Origin: Bryobacteraceae bacterium
GTDB lineage: Bacteria > Acidobacteriota > Terriglobia > Bryobacterales > Bryobacteraceae
Length of the DNA: 64,000 nt
Direction of reading: 5' to 3'
Assembly: GCA_023384675.1 (NCBI GenBank)
Contig: JAHDVK010000019.1
Span: forward strand, 49,786 to 113,785
Below are positions 17,918 to 25,587 of this stretch, piece by piece. The position numbers were made by a program, and so were the translations under genes. The notes below the pieces were generated by a model. It made no database searches, was not told the DNA's origin, and saw only the letters and a program-made list of their open reading frames with translations. Each line of letters opens with the position of its first letter. Positions within the stretch are counted from its first letter, which is position 1.

Positions 17918-18338
17918 GCGGCAGATCCTGGGTTGCGGCGCCCGGCGCCGGCTCGATGCCCGGCGCGTCCGCGGCCCAATCCAACACTCCCTTTCTTAAG
18001 ATGTAGAAAAACCCGCCGAGGACCACATCGATGAACAGAAACATCACCACAAAACCATACATCCCCAGTTCCCGGTAGACGACTGCCCAGGGATACAGGA
18101 AAATCACCTCGATGTCGAAAAGAATGAACAACATCGCCACCAGGTAGAACTTCACGCTGAAGCGCTCCCGTGCTGTGCCCTGCGGGGTGATGCCACACTC
18201 ATAGGCCGTGTCTTTGACTTTGTTTTTCAACCGCTTGCCGATCAACACGCCCAGCGCCACCAGCGCGGCGGCCACCAGCACCGCCAAGTGGACCTGGACG
18301 AGAACGGGGAAATACGTCTCGTGAATTGTGACAGGCAT
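17907..18338 (-). CDS. nuoA: NADH-quinone oxidoreductase subunit A
   Basis: NuoA is a three-helix membrane subunit near the quinone cavity. The 143-residue product has the first helix (LAVLVAAALVALGVLIGKRL), the conserved loop KDTAYECGITPQGTARERFS containing the functionally important Cys, and LVAMLFILFDIEVIFLYPWA. The C terminus is extended by about 20 Ala/Pro-rich residues compared with short homologues. It is the first gene of the leftward nuo operon; its ATG is at 18338, about 80 bp from thiS, which faces the other way. Confidence 0.95.
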   Translation of the reverse strand: MPVTIHETYFPVLVQVHLAVLVAAALVALGVLIGKRLKNKVKDTAYECGITPQGTARERFSVKFYLVAMLFILFDIEVIFLYPWAVVYRELGMYGFVVMFLFIDVVLGGFFYILRKGVLDWAADAPGIEPAPGAATQDLPHAA

Positions 18339-18353
18339 GATTTTCCTATGGGT

Positions 18354-18384
18354 GAGACCAGGGGAAGTAACTTTTTACTATAAT
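18354..18384 (+). promoter_or_regulatory. Probable sigma-70-type promoter for thiS
   Basis: A perfect TATAAT lies at 18379-18384, 37 bases upstream of the thiS ATG. The upstream -35 is weak (GAGACC at 18354-18359, spacing 19). The consensus -10 in otherwise GC-rich DNA is what supports the call. No clear ribosome binding site follows. Confidence 0.5.
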
Positions 18385-18421
18385 GAGCGGCTGAAGACCC
18401 TGTCAAACCTCCGTTAGACGC

Positions 18422-18640
18422 ATGACTCCGGCCGGGAAGATCTCAATCACCGTAAATGGCGAAGCGCGCGAAATCGCCGCCGGTTCCAACATCGTCGAAA
18501 TGCTGGAACAGCTTGGCGTCGACTCGCAGCGCGTGGCCGTCGAGCTGAACCGCGCGATCGCCCGCAATCCCGATTGGACCAGGACCACGGTCGAGCCCGG
18601 CTCCCAGGTCGAAATCGTCGAATTCGTCGGCGGCGGTTGA
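18422..18640 (+). CDS. thiS: Sulfur carrier protein ThiS
   Basis: ThiS is a ubiquitin-like carrier whose C-terminal glycine is thiocarboxylated to supply sulfur to the thiazole ring of thiamine. The 72-residue product fits the fold: ISITVNGEAREIAAGSNIVE at the N terminus, the VAVELNRAIARNPDW strand-helix region, and the C-terminal tail VEIVEFVGGG. The family normally ends in Gly-Gly; here there are three glycines before the stop, as in many ThiS sequences. No other thiamine gene lies nearby. It converges on the membrane hydrolase gene. Confidence 0.92.
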   Translation: MTPAGKISITVNGEAREIAAGSNIVEMLEQLGVDSQRVAVELNRAIARNPDWTRTTVEPGSQVEIVEFVGGG

Positions 18641-18659
18641 AGTCCCTAACCTGCTGTCA

Positions 18660-19646
18660 TCAATACTGAAAGCCGGACTCGATCACGCCGCCGCTGGCAT
18701 CGATCAGGACCTTCGCGGAGAACCGGCCATCGCCGGGATCGCCAAAGCGCAGGTCGGTCATCGTGACCGTAGTCGCGCCCTCCGGCGCAGCGGCCAGCGA
18801 CTGCCGCCACACCGGCGCTTGCGCGAATCGCAGGAAGGCCTGCCCCGCTGGCGTATTCTTCGCAGTCTGTAGCGCCGGTGATTCATCGGGCTTGTAATAG
18901 ACCTGGGCGGCATCGGGATTGAATTCACTCAGCAGATCCACTTCGACGACCCGCCACGCATTGGCCGTCTCGACAAGTCCGCGCCAGCGGAACGGGTTCA
19001 AAGGGCCCGGCATCGCCATTGCCTGAACCAGCGTTTCGCTCTGATAGACCCTTGATTCGAGCACCGCGACGGCCTGAGCGTGGGTCTCAGCCCGCAGGCC
19101 GATGTAGAGAAATAGAAACGCTAGCGCAATCCACGCACCCGTGCGGCCCCTGCCCGGCTTCGCGCCGATCTCTCCATACACCAGGCGCGCCAGCAGCGCC
19201 GCCCCGACACTCGCGCCCAATATCAGCCAGATCCACACATCCACGATGAAGAGCCAGTCGAGCCGGAACCAGCGGTCCGAGAAGGGCAGTCCGAGGCGGA
19301 CGCCATACGCGTTCAGCCAGTCGAACAGGATGTGGCTCAGCACGGCCGCCAGCGAACAGATGTAGGCCCCGGCCCATTCGCGCCCGCCGGGCCGGGCGCG
19401 GCGCGCGAGCCAGCGCCACAACGGCAGCGGCAACAGCGCCAGCAGCGGCGCAAAGGCGAGGGCATGCGTCGGTCCGCGGTGCAGATCCAGATAGAGCAGC
19501 GAGTCCATCAGCCCAATCACGAATTCCAGGTCGGGCAGGTTCGCGGCGGCCACCATCAACCAGCCCGCCTGCGGCGTGAGCCGGTTGAACCCGGCACGGC
19601 TTAGCACGACGCCCGAGAGCGCATGGGTGAGGTTATCCATCGGCAA
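18660..19646 (-). CDS. Membrane-bound metal-dependent hydrolase, YdjM/DUF457 family
   Basis: The 328-residue protein starts with MDNLTHALSGVVLSRAGFNR, the metal-ligand opening of the YdjM-like family (PF04307). Further His/Asp motifs are NLPDLEFVIGLMDSLLYLDL, HRGPTHALAFAPLL and LSHILFDWLNAYGVRLGLPF. There are about four transmembrane helices in residues 30-180, followed by a soluble C-terminal domain. Biochemical function in the family is poorly known. The track start (19646) overlaps the preceding gene by 14 bases; the third residue, also Met (19640), is an equally good start. It is the last gene of a three-gene leftward unit. Confidence 0.82.
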   Translation of the reverse strand: MPMDNLTHALSGVVLSRAGFNRLTPQAGWLMVAAANLPDLEFVIGLMDSLLYLDLHRGPTHALAFAPLLALLPLPLWRWLARRARPGGREWAGAYICSLAAVLSHILFDWLNAYGVRLGLPFSDRWFRLDWLFIVDVWIWLILGASVGAALLARLVYGEIGAKPGRGRTGAWIALAFLFLYIGLRAETHAQAVAVLESRVYQSETLVQAMAMPGPLNPFRWRGLVETANAWRVVEVDLLSEFNPDAAQVYYKPDESPALQTAKNTPAGQAFLRFAQAPVWRQSLAAAPEGATTVTMTDLRFGDPGDGRFSAKVLIDASGGVIESGFQY

Positions 19647-20739
19647 CCGGGAGGGCGTACACCTGCGGGTGGCCGCTTTGATCGCTGGCGAAGATCACCC
19701 AGCGCTCCGAGGGCGAGAAGGCCGGATGCGGGTGGGTCCATTGGGGGCCATAGATGGTATCCGTGGCGGTTTCCATCCAACTGAGGGCGGTGCGGCCGGC
19801 TTCGCTGCGGGCGCGGGCGAAGTCCTCGGAAAGGGCGTAGCGGGACGTGCGCCACTGCGAGCCTCCGCCCGAAGCGCGGGATTCGCAGAGAAACCGGGGC
19901 TTGCCCGTAGCCACGTCGATCAGGTGGAGGCCGCGGTCCGGGTGATTCGTGTCGCACAGCACTTTGTCGCCCGCGCGGTTGGGCGTGATGTGCCAGGCAT
20001 TGAATTCGCAGATGCGGGTGCGCTCGCGGGTGCGCCAGTCCATCCGCCACAGTGCGAACGGCCAGACCGTGTAGACCAGGTCGCCCGTCCGCCCGAGAAA
20101 AGTCTCATGCACAACAAACTCTCCGTTGCCGTGCTCATACAGACACTCCATTCCGTTTCCGTCGCGCCGCACGCGGTGCATGCGCGGCGCGGGATCGCCC
20201 GCAAACTCGATCCACTCGGGATCCAGGGGGTGGAACTGCGGATGGATCACCGTCCTTGGAAACGGGATCACGTGCCAGCCCTCGCCGTCCACACGGCCCA
20301 CGGCAATGCCATTGCCGCCGCGCACGCGGATGGCGGCTGTGAGATAGCGGGCATCGGCGGAGAGCGACACCTCGCCCAGTTGGGCGTCGTCGAGAGCGAA
20401 GATGCGGCGCTCCGTCAGCGATTGCCGCTCGATGGACCAGATCTCGCCGCCGCGAACGAAGTACACGACCTCGCCCGTGGGATCGAACGCGGGCGAGAAC
20501 GGATGAATCGCCGGACCATCGGTCCACTGGCGCACCGGTCCGTTGGGGAAATCCTCAATGGAGAACATCTGCCAGCCGCCGGTCCGGTTGCTGATGAACA
20601 GCATGGCGCGCTCGTCCGCCGGCAGCGGGCTTTGCAGGAAATACGTGGAGTGGTTGATGCAGTCAGCCGACGTGAGGCGGCGCGCCTCGCCGGGAGCGGG
20701 CGGAGGACCAGCCTCCGAAGGAGTGATATCGCCTTTCAT
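19633..20739 (-). CDS. Oligogalacturonate lyase-like/TolB-like beta-propeller protein
   Basis: The open frame extends to 21000, but upstream codons lie out of frame inside the methyltransferase gene. The ATG at 20739 (MKGDITPSEAGP) overlaps the methyltransferase TGA as ATGA and gives 368 residues. Repeats such as LFISNRTGGWQMFSIEDFPN, PFSPAFDPTGEVVYFVRGGE and PHPAFSPSERWVIFASDQSG mark a seven-bladed propeller like that of oligogalacturonate lyase (pectate lyase family 22) and TolB C-terminal domains. No signal peptide is visible, which suits the cytosolic lyase. The lyase role is inference from fold similarity; a general sugar-degradation role is possible. Confidence 0.72.
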   Translation of the reverse strand: MKGDITPSEAGPPPAPGEARRLTSADCINHSTYFLQSPLPADERAMLFISNRTGGWQMFSIEDFPNGPVRQWTDGPAIHPFSPAFDPTGEVVYFVRGGEIWSIERQSLTERRIFALDDAQLGEVSLSADARYLTAAIRVRGGNGIAVGRVDGEGWHVIPFPRTVIHPQFHPLDPEWIEFAGDPAPRMHRVRRDGNGMECLYEHGNGEFVVHETFLGRTGDLVYTVWPFALWRMDWRTRERTRICEFNAWHITPNRAGDKVLCDTNHPDRGLHLIDVATGKPRFLCESRASGGGSQWRTSRYALSEDFARARSEAGRTALSWMETATDTIYGPQWTHPHPAFSPSERWVIFASDQSGHPQVYALPVADG

Positions 20740-21425
20740 GGCCGAAAGAACAGCATATGCTGCCAGGGCAGGCCGTTCAACACCTTGTCGAAAGTGAAAC
20801 CTTCGTGTTCCAGTTCGAGCCGGGCTTCGGCGATGCTCATTTTGTGTTCTTCGCGGATGGGCACGTTGGGGTCCTCTTTGCGGAACTCCAGCAGCACGAG
20901 GCGGCCATCGGGCTTCAGCGCGGAGCGCAAGTTTCGCAGCATGGCCTGCGGCTCGCCGAACTCGTGGTAGACATCCACCAACAGAATGAGGTCGCAACAC
21001 CCCTCGGGCAGCCGCGCGTCGGTCTCCGTGCCCTGGACCAGTTCGACGTTCTTGATTTTGCGGCTATCCAGCTTCCGCTGGAGCAGGCGCAACATGCCGG
21101 GCTGGATGTCGTTGGCGTACACCTTGCCCGTTTCGCCGACCTCGCGCGAAAGCAGGTAGGTGTAGTAGCCGGAGCCTGCGCCGACATCCGCGGCCACCAT
21201 GCCCGGCTTCAAACCCAAGAGCTTCACCGCCTTGCGGGGGTTCTCCTCGAGTTCGCGCTCGGCTCGTTCCAGCCACGGCGCCCCGCCCACGCCCATCACG
21301 CCCGCGATCACCCGGCCCGATACCGGATGACGATCTTGGGCAGTCAACGGCGCCGCAGCGGCGGCCAGCAGCAGCCCGGCGCCTAGCAGGTGAGCCCATG
21401 GACGCAATTGCAGTTGGGTTTGCAT
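20736..21425 (-). CDS. Exported class I SAM-dependent methyltransferase
   Basis: Starting at the ATG at 21425, the product has 229 residues and opens with MQTQLQLRPWAHLLGAGLLL, a clear signal peptide ending near AAPLTAQ. An upstream in-frame Met exists at 21521, but that region antisenses the divergent lipoprotein gene. The SAM-binding motif is VAADVGAGSGYYTYLLSREV, followed by VYANDIQPGMLRLL and CDLILLVDVYHEFGEPQAML, a typical Rossmann methyltransferase layout. Exported methyltransferases of this type occur widely in Acidobacteriota; substrates are unknown. It overlaps the propeller gene by ATGA. Confidence 0.82.
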   Translation of the reverse strand: MQTQLQLRPWAHLLGAGLLLAAAAAPLTAQDRHPVSGRVIAGVMGVGGAPWLERAERELEENPRKAVKLLGLKPGMVAADVGAGSGYYTYLLSREVGETGKVYANDIQPGMLRLLQRKLDSRKIKNVELVQGTETDARLPEGCCDLILLVDVYHEFGEPQAMLRNLRSALKPDGRLVLLEFRKEDPNVPIREEHKMSIAEARLELEHEGFTFDKVLNGLPWQHMLFFRP

Positions 21426-21467
21426 TTCGATACCTTGGCTATTGGTCAGATTCGGAGGTGCTCCGGC

Positions 21468-22016
21468 ATGTCGCTTTTTCGTTCCAGATTCATTGGCGCG
21501 CTGCTCGCCGCTGTGCTGCATTTCACCATGACGGGATGCGGCCCCGGAGCCGGCCTGGAAGCTCCGGAGGCCGAATTCGAAATGGGGTCCGCCGTCACCG
21601 TGGGCTCACTCACCTACACCATCATTGACCAAAGATGGCAGGATTCGCTCAGCGGGCCGGGTGGCGCCCGTCTGCCGAAGCACCGTTTCCTGTCGCTGAG
21701 CCTTTCCGTCACGAATGGAGCCAACGAGCAGGCGGGCATCCCCCTTTTGACGATCGTCGGTTCCGATGGCAAGGAATACCAGGAGGAGGCCAAGGGCGAC
21801 GGCCTGACGGACTGGCTCGGTTTCATCCGCCTGATCGGTCCGGTGCAGACCGACCACGGCCGCATCCTCTTCGACGTGCCGCCCGGCGCTTATAAACTCC
21901 GCGTCAGCAGTGGCGGCGAGCCCGAAAACGAAAAGACCGCGCTCGTCAACATCCCCTTCCGCGTGGAAGCCCCCACAAGTGTGGGCGAGGAGACACTTAC
22001 GCCCCAGGGCCGCTAG
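21468..22016 (+). CDS. DUF4352-like lipoprotein
   Basis: An ATG at 21468 has GGAGG nine bases upstream and gives MSLFRSRFIGALLAAVLHFT followed by MTGC, a lipobox-like cleavage site at Cys23, so the 182-residue product is probably a lipoprotein. The mature part (VGSLTYTIIDQRWQDSL, FLSLSLSVTNGANEQAGIPL, VGSDGKEYQEE) matches the immunoglobulin-like DUF4352 pattern of cell-surface proteins. Function is unknown. Nine bases separate it from the next gene, so the two are probably co-expressed. Confidence 0.75.
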   Translation: MSLFRSRFIGALLAAVLHFTMTGCGPGAGLEAPEAEFEMGSAVTVGSLTYTIIDQRWQDSLSGPGGARLPKHRFLSLSLSVTNGANEQAGIPLLTIVGSDGKEYQEEAKGDGLTDWLGFIRLIGPVQTDHGRILFDVPPGAYKLRVSSGGEPENEKTALVNIPFRVEAPTSVGEETLTPQGR

Positions 22017-22025
22017 AATGAAGGC

Positions 22026-22874
22026 GTGCTCGTCCACGGCGCGCTCTGCTTCGGTTTGCTCTTAACCCAGGCGGCCCAGAAGCCCGCCCCGGCCTCCGGC
22101 CTGCGCATCGCCCAGACCGTCTTCCACGATCGCCAGGAAGGCGCGGCGGCCATCCGCGAGGGCTACGAATACCGCTCCGGCGAACTCCTCTTCTTCAGCT
22201 TTCGCATCGCCGGCTACACCGTGAAGCAGGACCGCGTCGAACTCCGCTGGCAGGTCTACGCCACCGACCCCGAAGGCCTGTTGCTGTTTGACATCGTCCG
22301 CGGAGCCATCAACGAGGAAGTCACGCACGCCGATGAACAATGGCTCCCGCGCGCCGAACTCACACTGCCTCTGCCCGCCCAACTCTCCCCCGGCGCCTAC
22401 CGCCTCCGCATCCTGGTCTCCGATGAATTCGCGGACAAGTCCATCGAACAGACGGTTACGTTCCGCGTAGGCGGCCGTCCAATTCCGCGCCCCGAGAGCT
22501 TCAGCATCCTCAACGCGGGCTTTTACCGCTCCGAATCCGGCGGCAGCCCCATGAATCCGCCCGTCTACCGGCAGGGCGACAGCCTCTTCCTCCGCTTCGA
22601 ACTCGCCGGCTTCAAACTCGGCGAAAAGAATAAGTTCGACGTGGGCTACGGGGTCCGCCTGCTGCGCCCATCCGGCAACCTGCTCTACGAGGAGCCGCTC
22701 GCCGCGGAAGAAACCGATGCCCCGTTCTATCCCAAGTACCTCATGATGGGCGGCCTCAGCCTCACCCTCAGCAAGGACCTCACACCCGGCGAATACACCA
22801 TGATCATCCTCGCCGAGGACCGCACCGGGGGGGTCAAGGCCGAGCACACCCTCACTTTTCTCGTCGAAAAATAG
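22026..22874 (+). CDS. Secreted protein with two beta-sandwich segments, function unknown
   Basis: A GTG start at 22026 gives a 282-residue product with a short signal peptide (VLVHGALCFGLLLTQAAQ). Two similar segments follow: residues of about 30-155 (GELLFFSFRIAGYTVKQDRV, LSPGAYRLRILVSDEFADKS) and 165-280 (GDSLFLRFELAGFKLGEKNK, LTPGEYTMIILAEDRTGGVK). The internal repeat suggests two Ig-like domains. No catalytic motif is visible. An ATG at 22018 is in another frame. Confidence 0.65.
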   Translation: MLVHGALCFGLLLTQAAQKPAPASGLRIAQTVFHDRQEGAAAIREGYEYRSGELLFFSFRIAGYTVKQDRVELRWQVYATDPEGLLLFDIVRGAINEEVTHADEQWLPRAELTLPLPAQLSPGAYRLRILVSDEFADKSIEQTVTFRVGGRPIPRPESFSILNAGFYRSESGGSPMNPPVYRQGDSLFLRFELAGFKLGEKNKFDVGYGVRLLRPSGNLLYEEPLAAEETDAPFYPKYLMMGGLSLTLSKDLTPGEYTMIILAEDRTGGVKAEHTLTFLVEK

Positions 22875-22922
22875 CCAAATCCGAGAGAAAAAACGCCCCC
22901 GGCGGGCACTATTCCCTTGGAT

Positions 22923-23984
22923 ATGTCTCTTTTTCGCACGCATAGCGCGGCCGTCTTCGGCATCGAGGGCCGGCCCGTCGAGATCGAAGTCGATATGTAT
23001 AACGCGGGTATGATCCGCGACATCATCATGGTCGGCATGCCCGACACCGCCGTGAAGGAGAGCCGCGAGCGCATCAAATCGGCCCTGATGAACTCCGGCT
23101 TCGGGTTTCCGAACAAGTCCGTCACCATCAACCTCGCGCCCGCCAACGTCCGCAAGGAAGGCGCCGGGTTCGACTTGCCCGTCGCCATGGCCATCCTGGG
23201 GGCGATGGGCACCGTCAGCCGGTGCGGCGACCACCTGCTCGCCGGCGAACTTTCACTCGACGGGGGCCTCCGTCCCATCCGCGGCGCGCTCTCGATCGCC
23301 GTCTGCGCCCAGCGCCAGGGGCTGAAAAGCCTGATCGTTCCCAAGGAGAACGCCGCCGAAGCCGCCGTGGTCGAAGGGCTTTCGGTTTACGGACTCGCGC
23401 ACCTTTCTGAAGCCGTGGCCCTGGTGAATAAGCCCGGCGCTTTCGCTCCCCTCGCCCCCACGAACGGCGAAGCCGCCCGCCTGGGCCAGGAAGCCGCGCT
23501 CGATTTCATCGACGTGCGCGGCCAGGCGGCCACCAAACGCGCGCTCGAGGTCGCCGCCGCCGGCGGCCACAACGTGCTGATGGTCGGCCCGCCCGGTTCC
23601 GGTAAGACCATGCTGGCCAAGAGGTTAGCTGGAATTCTGCCGCCGCTGAGCTTTGCCGAGGCGCTCGAGACGACGCAGGTTCACAGCGTCGCCGGGGCGC
23701 TCGCGAAAGGCGCCGGGTTGATGGGCACGCGGCCGTTCCGCTCGCCCCATCACACCATCTCCGACGCGGGCCTGCTCGGCGGCGGCCCCGGTATGCCGCG
23801 CCCCGGCGAGGTCTCCCTCGCTCATCACGGCGTCCTGTTTCTTGACGAATTGCCCGAGTTTCCCAGGAATGTCCTCGAATTGCTGCGCCAACCGCTGGAA
23901 GAGCGCTCCGTCACCATCGCCCGCTCCCAGATGACCCTCAGTTTCCCCGCCAACTTCATGCTGGTGGGAGCAATGAACCCCTGA
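22923..23984 (+). pseudogene. comM: ComM/YifB Mg-chelatase-like ATPase, truncated at the CPCG motif
   Basis: ComM is an AAA+ helicase that drives branch migration in natural transformation. The ATG at 22923 ([20 protein letters not shown]) is preferred over a TTG six bases upstream. Present are the Lon-like N-terminal domain, Walker A ([20 protein letters not shown]), the [18 protein letters not shown] loop and Walker B ([13 protein letters not shown]). The frame ends at residue 353 with LVGAMNP and TGA; homologues continue with a zinc-binding CPCG segment and about 150 more residues. The six codons after NP read stop-P-C-V-Y-stop, resembling C-P-C-G-Y-Y. This fits insertion of foreign DNA at this motif better than a simple frameshift. 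The remaining 3' part is not in the window. Confidence 0.88.
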
Positions 23985-24000
23985 CCGTGCGTGTATTAAC
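23970..24000. mobile_element. Probable left boundary of the acquired region, inside comM
   Basis: Chromosomal comM coding sequence stops making sense at about 23982, and everything rightward is accessory in nature (restriction system, recombinase, phage genes). The bases 23982-23999 still resemble the expected comM codons, as would a recombination core shared imperfectly between comM and a mobile element. The matching right boundary lies outside the window, so the boundary is inferred and not proven. Confidence 0.5.
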
Positions 24001-24020
24001 TGAGGTGGCCTGAAGTTCGG

Positions 24021-24042
24021 TGGGGCTGCCAAGTAAGCCCCA
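24021..24042. terminator. Hairpin downstream of hsdM
   Basis: A perfect 7-bp inverted repeat, TGGGGCT at 24021-24027 and AGCCCCA at 24036-24042, has an 8-nt loop. It lies 55 bases after the hsdM stop and may terminate leftward transcription. No T-run follows on either strand. Confidence 0.35.
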
Positions 24043-24096
24043 TTCACACAACGGCTTCCGGGATTGAATTGAAGTCGATCCGAATTCGAGCCGCCA

Positions 24097-25587
24097 TTAT
24101 GTGCACTTGCTCAGTCCTGCCAGCACGGCGCGGAAGCTGTTTAGGCCTGCTTCGAGATTTTCGATGATCTCCTCGGCGATGTCGTCGGGATCAGGCAGGC
24201 TGTCGAGATCGGTCAGGCTCTTGTCCTTTAGCCAGAAGACGTCCAGACTTGTCTTGTCGCGGGCAGCCAGTTCCTCGTAGGTGTACTTTCTCCACCGGCC
24301 CTCGGGATTCCTGTCGGGGTCCCAAGTCGCTATGCGTTTGTGGCGGTTCTTCGGGTTGAAGCACACAATGAACTCGGCAAGGTGCTCGAATCGCAGGGGC
24401 TTCTTCTTCAAGGTGTGGTGGATGTTGGTGCGGTAGTCGTAATACCAGACATCCTTCGTCCACGGGTGTTTGCTGGCTTCCCGGTTGTCGAAGAAGACGA
24501 CATTCGCTTTCACGCCGTGAGCGTAGAAGATACCGGTCGGCAGCCGCAGGATCGTGTGCAGTTCGGTGGTCTTCAGCAGGTTCTGGCGCACCGTCTCCCC
24601 GGCTCCGCCTTCGAACAGGACATTGTCTGGCACAACCACGGCGGCGCGGCCCGTGGTCTTCAGCATGCTCCGGATGTGTTGGACGAAGTTTAACTGCTTG
24701 TTCGACGTGGTGGCCCAGAAATCCTGCCGGTTATAGGTGAGATCGTCAGTCTCCTCTTCGCCCTCTTCGTTGGTGAAGCTCATGGAGCTTTTCTTCCCAA
24801 AGGGAGGGTTGGCGAGAACGTAGTCGAAAGACTGCGGACTGGGAGCCACCAAAGCATCGTTCGGGGAGATCATCACGTCGCCGTCAATCTCGCCGATGTT
24901 GTGCAGAAACATGTTCATCAGGCAGAGGCGGCGCGTACCCGCGACGATCTCGTTGCCGTGGAAGGTCTTGTGCTTCAGAACTGCCTTCTGCGCCTTGTCG
25001 AGTTCATGATTCTCCGAATCGGTTAGGAAGTCATAGCAGGCAAGGAAGAAGCCGCCGGTGCCGCAGGCCGGGTCGGCTATGGTCTTGCCCGGCTCCGGCC
25101 GGACGCACTCCACCATAGCCCGGATCAGGGCACGCGGCGTGAAATACTGGCCCGCGCCGGATTTGGTGTCCTCGGCGTTCTTTTCGAGCAGCCCTTCGTA
25201 GATGTCGCCTTTGACATCCGAGTCCATGCTGATCCACTGGACTTCGTCGATCATGTCGATCAGTCGGTAGAGCTTGGCAGGGTCTTGGATCTTGTTCTGG
25301 GCCTTCGTGAAGATCTGTCCCAGTACGTCCTTGCGCTTGCCGAGTTCGCGCAGCAGCTCGATGTAGTACCCTTCCAATTCCGCTCCGCGCTTTGGCCTCA
25401 GGACGGGCCAGGAGTACTGCTCCGGAATGCCGACATCGCGATTGTAGGGCGGCCTGGCGTACTCGTCCGCCATTTTCAGGAAGATCAGGTACGTCAGTTG
25501 CTCCAGATAGTCGCCATAGCCGACGCCATCATCGCGCAGCGTACTGCAGAAGCTCCAAACCTTCGAAACGATTGGTGCGCTGCTCAT
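24097..25587 (-). CDS. hsdM: Type I restriction-modification DNA methyltransferase (M subunit)
   Basis: HsdM is the adenine-N6 methyltransferase of the type I complex; with HsdS it protects host DNA. The 496-residue protein has the helical HsdM N-terminal domain (VWSFCSTLRDDGVGYGDYLE), SAM motif I ADPACGTGGFFLACYDFL, and the catalytic motif IV ANPPFGKK of gamma-class adenine methylases. All motifs look intact. The ATG overlaps the hsdS stop by four bases (ATGA). It is the last gene of the leftward hsdR-hsdS-hsdM operon and the first gene inside the proposed comM junction. Confidence 0.96.
   Translation of the reverse strand: MSSAPIVSKVWSFCSTLRDDGVGYGDYLEQLTYLIFLKMADEYARPPYNRDVGIPEQYSWPVLRPKRGAELEGYYIELLRELGKRKDVLGQIFTKAQNKIQDPAKLYRLIDMIDEVQWISMDSDVKGDIYEGLLEKNAEDTKSGAGQYFTPRALIRAMVECVRPEPGKTIADPACGTGGFFLACYDFLTDSENHELDKAQKAVLKHKTFHGNEIVAGTRRLCLMNMFLHNIGEIDGDVMISPNDALVAPSPQSFDYVLANPPFGKKSSMSFTNEEGEEETDDLTYNRQDFWATTSNKQLNFVQHIRSMLKTTGRAAVVVPDNVLFEGGAGETVRQNLLKTTELHTILRLPTGIFYAHGVKANVVFFDNREASKHPWTKDVWYYDYRTNIHHTLKKKPLRFEHLAEFIVCFNPKNRHKRIATWDPDRNPEGRWRKYTYEELAARDKTSLDVFWLKDKSLTDLDSLPDPDDIAEEIIENLEAGLNSFRAVLAGLSKCT

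Noticed and set aside
23985..24000. Simple point mutation as the cause of comM truncation
   Set aside because: Only about six codons after the stop resemble comM; beyond that no frame continues the protein, so a single stop or frameshift does not explain it.
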